Assembly (NCBI GenBank): GCA_002402245.1
Contig: NVVP01000010.1
Coordinates: forward strand, 1 to 12,448
Length of the DNA stretch: 12,448 nt
Reading direction: 5' to 3'
From: Gammaproteobacteria bacterium
Lineage (GTDB): Bacteria > Pseudomonadota > Gammaproteobacteria > Nitrosococcales > Methylophagaceae
The position numbers and the translations under genes were made by a program. Below are positions 7,074 to 12,448 of the stretch, in pieces. Under the pieces are notes generated by a model, which made no database searches, was not told the origin of the DNA, and saw nothing but the letters and a program-made list of their open reading frames with translations. Each line of letters starts with the position of its first letter. Position 1 is the first letter of the stretch.

Positions 7074-9182
7074 ATGATTCGTAACAATAGAAATATGATG
7101 AAACAGATGGTGGAAAATACAATGTTAATAACAACTCGCATTAAAATGTTTATGAAATATTTATTACTAGGAATGGTTCTATTTATTAGTAATAGTTCGA
7201 TGGCAGCAGAATTAAAATCCTTAGACTATTCAACCTTGCCAGGAGATAAGGTGCAAATAGCGCTGACATTTTCCGAGTCAGTTGAACAGCCCAATACTTT
7301 TTCTATTGATGACCCGGCTAGAATTGTTTTAGACTTTGCCAATGTGAGTAATAAATCAGATAAAAAACGAGAAACCGTTAATATTGGCGCAACAGATAGT
7401 ATTTCGATTATTGAAGCGGGTTCTCGTACTCGGGTGGTGGTTAATTTAGACCAGAAAGTACCTTATAGCATTGAGCAAAAGGGTGCTGTGACTTTAATTA
7501 CCATTGAAGGTGGTATTCAAAAAGAAGTGGTTACAAGTAAAGGAGACTTTGCAGTAGAAGATATTCAGTTTCGCCGCGGAGAAGATGGCCAAGCGCGCTT
7601 AATGATATCGCTTAATAACGATAATGTACCTGTTGATGTACACCAGCAGCGAGATACGGTTGTGGTTGATTTAGTCGGAGTTAGCTTGCCTGATAATTTA
7701 CGCCGACGTTTAGATGTGATCGATTTTGCCACTCCTGTAAATATGATTGACGCGGTACAAAAAGGAAATACAACCAGCCTTACCTTGACGACAAAAGGTA
7801 AGTTTGAGCATTTGTCATATCAATCGGGCAATATGTTAGTGATCGAGATTAAGCCGATTACAGAGGCATTAAAAGAAGCTCAGAAAGATGAATTTGGTTA
7901 TCAAGGCGAACAACTATCATTAAACTTTCAAAATATTGAAGTAAGAGCGGTTTTACAATTATTAGCTGATTTCACAGGGATGAATTTGGTTACTAGTGAT
8001 ACAGTCCAAGGTAACTTAACCTTACGTTTAAAAAATGTACCGTGGGACCAAGCGTTAGACATTATATTAAAAACCAAAGGCTTGGCCATGCGCCAAAATG
8101 GTAATGTAATGTTAATTGCACCCGCATCAGAGATTGCTGCTCGAGAAAAACAAGAATTGGCTGCACAGAAACAACTGGTTGAATTAGAGCCTTTATATTC
8201 TGAGATTATTGAAATTAACTTTGCTAAAGCTACCGATTTAGTATCCCTATTGAGCAGTGGTTCGGGGGATGAGTCGGGGGCTGGGGTTGCAGGGTTTTTG
8301 TCAAGCCGTGGCTCGGCTACGGTTGACGAGCGAACCAATTCATTATTATTGCGAGATACAGCTAATCAATTGGTTCAAATACGTAAATTAATTGAAAAAT
8401 TAGATATCCCTATTCGCCAGGTTTTAATTGAGTCACGTATTGTCATTGCTAATAATGATTTTGCTAAAAACTTGGGGGTAAGGTTCGGTGCTACGGCAGA
8501 AAGTAATACATTGGGTGCGGCAACTTCATCTAGCTTAAGTGACTTAACACTTGATTCAACAGGGGATGGTGTCAGCCCTGGAACAATTTTAGGTGATTCT
8601 CTGAATGTGAATTTACCTGCAGCGGGTGCGGCGGGAACTTTTGCACTAGCTTTAGCTAAATTACCACTTGGTGCAATTCTAGAACTAGAATTATCAGCGA
8701 TGCAAACAGAAGGGCAAGGTGAAATTATTTCCAGTCCTCGAGTGATTACATCGAATCAAAAAACAGCATTGATTGAACAAGGAACGGAAATTCCTTATCA
8801 GGAAGCGAGTTCAAGTGGTTCAACCTCAGTATCATTTAAAAAGGCTGTATTGAAATTGGAAGTGACGCCACAAATTACCCCGGATGATCGAATTGTGATG
8901 GATTTGGAGATTAATAAAGATGCTGTTGGCCAGGAATTTCAGGGTATCCCAAGTATTGATACAAGAAAAATTAAAACGCAGGTATTAGTAGATAATGGTG
9001 AGACGGTAGTTTTAGGTGGAATTTATGAACAAACTAAGACGACTAGTAGTACACGCGTTCCATTCTTTGGTGATTTACCTTATGTGGGATTTTTATTTAA
9101 AACGAATAGCAAGAAAGATGATAAGAAAGAGCTGCTCATTTTTGTTACGCCTAAAATTATTAAAGATAGTTTAAATTTTTAA
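7074..9182 (+). CDS. pilQ: Type IV pilus secretin PilQ
   Basis: Outer-membrane channel through which the pilus leaves the cell, 702 residues from ATG 7074. A basic, unusually long N-region (about 28 residues) precedes the hydrophobic core YLLLGMVLFIS, with likely signal cleavage after SMA (residue 44). Two AMIN domains that bind peptidoglycan follow (about 47-145 and 162-258). The next parts are the N0/STN domain (281-349, LNFQNIEVRAVLQLLADFTG), an N1 domain (375-447) and the secretin barrel (450-697) with the hallmark VPFFGDLPYVGFLFK. The frame is open upstream to 6990, but only 7074 lies after pilP and near a purine-rich site (AGTAGAGAG). Methionines at 25 and 27 could be later starts that give a more ordinary signal peptide. 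Last gene of the operon. Confidence 0.96.
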   Translation: MIRNNRNMMKQMVENTMLITTRIKMFMKYLLLGMVLFISNSSMAAELKSLDYSTLPGDKVQIALTFSESVEQPNTFSIDDPARIVLDFANVSNKSDKKRETVNIGATDSISIIEAGSRTRVVVNLDQKVPYSIEQKGAVTLITIEGGIQKEVVTSKGDFAVEDIQFRRGEDGQARLMISLNNDNVPVDVHQQRDTVVVDLVGVSLPDNLRRRLDVIDFATPVNMIDAVQKGNTTSLTLTTKGKFEHLSYQSGNMLVIEIKPITEALKEAQKDEFGYQGEQLSLNFQNIEVRAVLQLLADFTGMNLVTSDTVQGNLTLRLKNVPWDQALDIILKTKGLAMRQNGNVMLIAPASEIAAREKQELAAQKQLVELEPLYSEIIEINFAKATDLVSLLSSGSGDESGAGVAGFLSSRGSATVDERTNSLLLRDTANQLVQIRKLIEKLDIPIRQVLIESRIVIANNDFAKNLGVRFGATAESNTLGAATSSSLSDLTLDSTGDGVSPGTILGDSLNVNLPAAGAAGTFALALAKLPLGAILELELSAMQTEGQGEIISSPRVITSNQKTALIEQGTEIPYQEASSSGSTSVSFKKAVLKLEVTPQITPDDRIVMDLEINKDAVGQEFQGIPSIDTRKIKTQVLVDNGETVVLGGIYEQTKTTSSTRVPFFGDLPYVGFLFKTNSKKDDKKELLIFVTPKIIKDSLNF
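8264..8294 (+). other. G-quadruplex motif inside pilQ
   Basis: Four guanine runs of 5, 5, 4 and 3 bases (8264-8268, 8276-8280, 8283-8286, 8292-8294) are separated by 7, 2 and 5 bases. This satisfies the usual G3+N1-7 pattern on the coding strand. It encodes the glycine-rich loop GSGDESGAGVAGF within the N1 domain. The motif is seen directly; folding is not shown. Confidence 0.55.
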
Positions 9183-9211
9183 AGCTAGTCTTAGTATAAT
9201 AGGGTGAAATG

Positions 9212-9243
9212 AAAGCCGGTCTTGAATTAAAGACCGGCTTTTT
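9212..9243 (+). terminator. Rho-independent terminator after pilQ
   Basis: AAAGCCGGTCTT (9212-9223) and AAGACCGGCTTT (9230-9241) form a perfect 12-bp stem with a 6-base loop (GAATTA), followed by T's to 9243. It starts 29 bases after the pilQ stop and separates the pil operon from aroK. Confidence 0.92.
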
Positions 9244-9251
9244 ACTATAAT
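9222..9251 (+). promoter_or_regulatory. Candidate aroK promoter overlapping the terminator
   Basis: A perfect TATAAT (9246-9251) lies 18 bases after TTGAAT (9222-9227, 4 of 6), which sits in the hairpin loop and adjacent stem. A start near 9258 would leave a leader of only about 14 bases before the GTG. A promoter here would explain how aroK is expressed downstream of a strong terminator. Confidence 0.4.
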
Positions 9252-9271
9252 AATCTAAGGATTAATAATAC

Positions 9272-9793
9272 GTGGTACGAGGAAATGTGTTTCTAGTCGG
9301 TCCTATGGGCGCAGGAAAGTCTACTGTTGGCAGGCAGTTAGCTAAAGCGTTAGGACGTGATTTTTACGATAGTGACAAAGAAATTGAAAAACGAACAGGC
9401 GTATCGATTTCGTGGATTTTTGAACGAGAAGGTGAAGCCGGTTTTCGTGAGCGAGAAAAGAAAGTCATTGATGACCTAACGAAGTTAAAGAATATTGTTT
9501 TAGCGACGGGAGGCGGAGCAATATTATCCGACGATAGTCGCCGATTATTGCGTACGCGAGGTAATGTCGTTTACCTGTCCGCTTCAGCAGAGCAATTATT
9601 CCGAAGAATGGCCAAAGATAGCAGTCGTCCATTATTACAAACAGATGATCCTAAACAACAAATCATAAACTTGTTAGAGCAACGAGCCCCGCTTTATCAA
9701 AGTGTCGCGGATATTGAGTTACGTACTGGTGAACAGTCAATTTCACATGCGGTGGCAGAAATGATTAAACAGCTAGAAACGGTTGGACAATAG
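9272..9793 (+). CDS. aroK: Shikimate kinase I
   Basis: Cytoplasmic enzyme that phosphorylates shikimate with ATP, the fifth step of the shikimate pathway to aromatic amino acids. It has 173 residues, typical for the family. The Walker A motif is GPMGAGKST (10-18). Shikimate-contacting residues are D33 and D35 in YDSDKEIE, R59 in GFREREK, and the glycine triplet 80-82. The lid arginine R119 is in SRPLL, and R138 is in QRAPLY. The start is GTG 9272, with TAAGG about 11 bases upstream, which gives the usual RGNVFLVGPMGAGKS beginning. It is followed 7 bases later by aroB, with which it is normally co-transcribed. Confidence 0.96.
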   Translation: MVRGNVFLVGPMGAGKSTVGRQLAKALGRDFYDSDKEIEKRTGVSISWIFEREGEAGFREREKKVIDDLTKLKNIVLATGGGAILSDDSRRLLRTRGNVVYLSASAEQLFRRMAKDSSRPLLQTDDPKQQIINLLEQRAPLYQSVADIELRTGEQSISHAVAEMIKQLETVGQ

Positions 9794-9800
9794 TTTCCCT

Positions 9801-10883
9801 ATGATGAAAACACTAGATGTGCCATTGGCTGATCGCAGCTACCCAATCTATATTGGTAAAGACTTATTATCGCAAGCAGACTTACTGACTCAGCATATTC
9901 AAGGTAAGGAAGTGTTAATTGTTACTAATAGCACTGTGGCCCCTCTTTATTTGCAGCAGGTGGAAGATTCATTAAAAGATCATCGTTGTGCAGCGGTGAT
10001 TTTGCCTGATGGCGAAGAATTTAAAACGCTGGAAATATTGAATCAGATATTTGATAAATTATTAACTGAACGGTTTTCACGCAAAGCGACGTTGATAGCA
10101 TTAGGTGGTGGTGTCATTGGTGATATGACTGGCTTTGCTGCTGCGAGTTATCAGCGAGGTGTTGATTTCATTCAAATCCCGACGACATTGCTCTCCCAAG
10201 TTGATTCTTCTGTTGGAGGGAAAACAGCTGTTAATCATCCGCTTGGCAAGAATATGATAGGGGCATTTTATCAGCCTAAATGTGTTATTGCAGATACTCT
10301 AACCTTGAATACATTAGAAGATAGACAGCTATCTTCTGGGCTTGCCGAGGTCATTAAATACGGTCTAATTAATGACTTGGACTTTTTTGAATGGCTGGAA
10401 CAAAATAGCGGAGCATTATTACAACGTGATCAAGCCGTATTAGCAGAGGCTATTGAACGCTCATGTCAGGATAAAGTAGATTTGGTGGCCCAAGATGAGC
10501 ATGAACAGGGCGTAAGAGCACTATTAAACCTTGGGCATACATTTGGTCATGCAATTGAAACAGGCATGGGCTATGGTAATTTCCTGCATGGAGAGGGCGT
10601 CTCTGTAGGTATGTTGATGGCAGCCGATCTTTCGCAGCGGATGGGCTGGCTGGAACTGACTGATGTTGACCGCATCCGTAATGCTCTAATTGCCTTAGGT
10701 TTACCAGTAACAGTACCTAAAGGCATGACTGCAGAACGCTTTATGTCATTAATGTCTGTGGATAAAAAAGTGCAAGAAGGAAAAATTCGTTTTGTTTTAC
10801 TGAAAAAAATCGGTAAAGCAGTGATTAGTGATGATTATTCTGCTGATAAACTGGCAGAAACATTGTCGGTTTTTGAGTCATAA
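9801..10883 (+). CDS. aroB: 3-Dehydroquinate synthase
   Basis: Converts DAHP to 3-dehydroquinate, the second step of the shikimate pathway, using NAD+ and a divalent metal in the cytoplasm. It has 360 residues. The NAD-binding region GGGVIGDMTGFAA is at 102-114, and the substrate-binding stretch QVDSSVGGKTAVNHPLGKN at 133-151. Metal ligands are visible as E183 (GLAEVIKYG), H246 (NLGHTFGHAIE) and H263 (LHGEGVSVGM). I start it at ATG 9801. ATG 9804 is equally plausible, and a TTG at 9783 inside aroK is less so. No strong ribosome site is seen, which suggests coupling to aroK translation. Confidence 0.96.
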   Translation: MMKTLDVPLADRSYPIYIGKDLLSQADLLTQHIQGKEVLIVTNSTVAPLYLQQVEDSLKDHRCAAVILPDGEEFKTLEILNQIFDKLLTERFSRKATLIALGGGVIGDMTGFAAASYQRGVDFIQIPTTLLSQVDSSVGGKTAVNHPLGKNMIGAFYQPKCVIADTLTLNTLEDRQLSSGLAEVIKYGLINDLDFFEWLEQNSGALLQRDQAVLAEAIERSCQDKVDLVAQDEHEQGVRALLNLGHTFGHAIETGMGYGNFLHGEGVSVGMLMAADLSQRMGWLELTDVDRIRNALIALGLPVTVPKGMTAERFMSLMSVDKKVQEGKIRFVLLKKIGKAVISDDYSADKLAETLSVFES

Positions 10884-10895
10884 ATACTTAATATC

Positions 10896-12329
10896 ATGAA
10901 TACACTTGCTAATTCTTCTGCTGAACCGAATTACATCACGCGGTTAGCATTAAAATCAGCACCGTTCAATTTAACCGTTGAGTCCCAGTTTTATTTTAAA
11001 GGTGAACAAATTGAGCAGCGACTTAATTTGCTATACCACTTAGTTCGAGCAAGCGATAAGGTTGCCTGTATTTTTGCCAATAAAGGTATGGGTAAAAGTA
11101 CCTTATTGACTCAATTACAAGTGAGTGCGGGAGACGACCTAAGGCTATGTCGAATTGATGCTACGCAAGCATTAACTGCGACGGAGCTTACCGAAAAATG
11201 CTTACGTGCTTTTGCGATTGATGACAGTGAAAACCAACAAGCAGATAATTTGCTTAAAAATAAGCTCCGGCGTTTAAAAGACTTAAATATAAAATCAGTG
11301 TTATTAGTAGATGATGCAGATTTATTATCAGATGATGCACGGGCCAAGTTAATTGACTACCTTTCCTGGCAAGAGGATGAAGACTTTTTATTACAAGCAG
11401 TCTTATCATCAAGTCGAAAATTTCCAGAATTAACTGATTTACACGGTCGATTGCAACGAGTTGATTTGCCCAGACTGACAGAGCAAGAATTACCTGTTTA
11501 TATTATGCAGCGATTGCTGACTGCGGGTTACCAAGGAGAAGCCGTCTTTAATGAAAAAATATTAAAGCGTTTTTACCGTGAGACGCAGGGCTGCCCTGCT
11601 TTAATTAATCAACTAGCACATCAGCAATTATTAGGCATTAGCCCTCAGAAAGGGCTGAACTTAAGCGTTAATATAATGGCCATATTAAAGTGGTTTTCAG
11701 TAGGACTGTTGATTGCTTCACTAGTATTTCTACTGATATTTCAAGATAAAATAAATACATTTTTTATGGCGATTGAGCCTGAGCTTATAACTGAAAAAAT
11801 TACTCCATTGGCTGAAGAAGAAGAGTTAGTCACGATCGATGCCGATGAAGATAAAGTGACTAGTTTGGATGAGGCGGAGAGAAATGAGTTGACCTCCTTA
11901 GTAACTGAATTATCACAAGCAGACACTATTGAAAATACAGTTAAAGCTGAAGTAGAAGTAGCAGAGAAATTAGAACCTGTACTAGAAGTTGATAGTAAGC
12001 CTGAATCTACCGTTACAGAAAAGGAGGCTATCCATCAACAAGATTGGATTAAACAGCAGAATACCACAGACTATACCTTCCAATTAATGGGCTCATGGCA
12101 GCATGATGAAGTGGCAGAGTTTATTAATAAGTACTCACTTTCTGGCGATGTGGCTGAGTTTCAGAGTATGAGAAATGGTCGTATTTGGTATGCACTTATT
12201 TATGGTGTGTATAGCAATAAGCAACTGGCATTAGATGCAAGTAAACAATGGGCTGAACCTTTAAATACACTACCGTCATGGTTACGGCGTTTTGATAGTG
12301 TGCAAAAGCAGATTAAAGATAAGGAATAA
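10896..12329 (+). CDS. damX: AAA ATPase with membrane helix and SPOR domain (DamX-like)
   Basis: A 477-residue protein with a cytoplasmic N-terminal ATPase, one membrane helix and a periplasmic tail. Walker A is ANKGMGKST (61-69) and Walker B is SVLLVDDAD (134-142), in an AAA module related to the GspA/ExeA type. The membrane segment is about 264-282. An acidic, low-complexity linker (about 294-380) leads to a C-terminal SPOR domain (about 391-470; YTFQLMGSW, IWYALIYGVYSNKQLA), which in this family binds glycan strands lacking stem peptides at the division septum. The position after aroB matches damX in many gammaproteobacteria. The Escherichia coli DamX lacks an obvious ATPase, so the name rests on context and the SPOR end. 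The gap to aroB is 12 bases, and the ribosome site is weak. Confidence 0.88.
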   Translation: MNTLANSSAEPNYITRLALKSAPFNLTVESQFYFKGEQIEQRLNLLYHLVRASDKVACIFANKGMGKSTLLTQLQVSAGDDLRLCRIDATQALTATELTEKCLRAFAIDDSENQQADNLLKNKLRRLKDLNIKSVLLVDDADLLSDDARAKLIDYLSWQEDEDFLLQAVLSSSRKFPELTDLHGRLQRVDLPRLTEQELPVYIMQRLLTAGYQGEAVFNEKILKRFYRETQGCPALINQLAHQQLLGISPQKGLNLSVNIMAILKWFSVGLLIASLVFLLIFQDKINTFFMAIEPELITEKITPLAEEEELVTIDADEDKVTSLDEAERNELTSLVTELSQADTIENTVKAEVEVAEKLEPVLEVDSKPESTVTEKEAIHQQDWIKQQNTTDYTFQLMGSWQHDEVAEFINKYSLSGDVAEFQSMRNGRIWYALIYGVYSNKQLALDASKQWAEPLNTLPSWLRRFDSVQKQIKDKE

Positions 12330-12448
12330 GGCTAGAAAATAGCATTTTTGCATCACTTAAATGGCTTGCAAATACAGCTCGATAAACATCTTGGCCGGCA
12401 ATTTTTGATGTTGAGAAAATACCTTGTTGTTCAAGTGGAGATAAATCA
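12313..12448 (-). CDS. Possible 3' end of a convergent gene
   Basis: A minus-strand frame is open from the window edge to a TAA at 12313-12315 (44 codons), overlapping the end of the damX-like gene by 17 bases. Codon choice (GAT, GAA, GGT, GCT, GCA) resembles that of the neighbours. All three plus frames contain stops here. The fragment (for example SPLEQQGIFSTSKIAGQD) is not recognised. A second minus frame open to a TAA at 12357-12359 is shorter but would not overlap, so the frame is uncertain. Confidence 0.4.
   Translation of the reverse strand, partial: DLSPLEQQGIFSTSKIAGQDVYRAVFASHLSDAKMLFSSLIPYL

Noticed and set aside
7928..8338. Minus-strand open frame of 136 codons inside pilQ
   Set aside because: Antisense to the conserved STN and N1 domains of PilQ; serine- and alanine-rich shadow translation with no recognisable domain.
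12331..12349. GCTA/TAGC hairpin followed by ATTTTT after the damX-like gene
   Set aside because: The stem is only 4 bp, too weak to call a terminator in AT-rich DNA, and it may lie within the convergent frame.
1..12448. CRISPR arrays, tRNA, rRNA or defence genes
   Set aside because: No spaced direct repeats, cloverleaf-like sequences or defence-type domains were seen on either strand.

Overview
The window is AT-rich chromosomal DNA of a gammaproteobacterium. The gene order is a penicillin-binding protein 1A gene divergent from pilMNOPQ, followed by aroK, aroB and an AAA-SPOR (DamX-like) gene. This is the classic arrangement in Pseudomonas and related marine gammaproteobacteria. The AT-rich codon use argues against a typical high-GC Pseudomonas. 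I cannot name the genus from the sequence alone.

Left flank (1-1570): a small gene of unknown function, whose 5' end lies outside the window, is split by a complete 1269-bp IS3-family insertion sequence (100-1368). The element has matching 26-bp terminal inverted repeats and a 3-bp GAA target duplication. Its orfA and orfB overlap with a textbook -1 frameshift signal. Removing the element and one GAA restores one continuous reading frame across the junction. A short convergent gap with an imperfect inverted repeat separates the broken gene from mrcA.

Centre (1681-9182): mrcA (minus strand) makes the bifunctional peptidoglycan synthase PBP1A. A 241-bp divergent promoter region separates it from pilM, pilN, pilO, pilP and pilQ, five tightly packed genes. 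Their products form the type IV pilus alignment complex: cytoplasmic actin-like PilM, inner-membrane PilN and PilO, lipoprotein PilP and the outer-membrane secretin PilQ. A guanine-rich tract matching a G-quadruplex motif lies inside pilQ.

Right part (9183-12448): a perfect 12-bp hairpin with a T-tract closes the pil operon. It is followed by aroK (shikimate kinase), aroB (3-dehydroquinate synthase) and a membrane-anchored ATPase with a C-terminal SPOR peptidoglycan-binding domain. A consensus -10 box just after the hairpin suggests aroK has its own promoter. The last 120 bases probably hold the 3' end of a convergent minus-strand gene.

I found no evidence for an undescribed multi-gene system. 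The core is well-known cell envelope, pilus and shikimate-pathway machinery. The most informative observations are the apparently recent IS insertion into an unrecognised gene, its frameshift signal, the G-rich tract in pilQ, and the promoter/terminator overlap before aroK.
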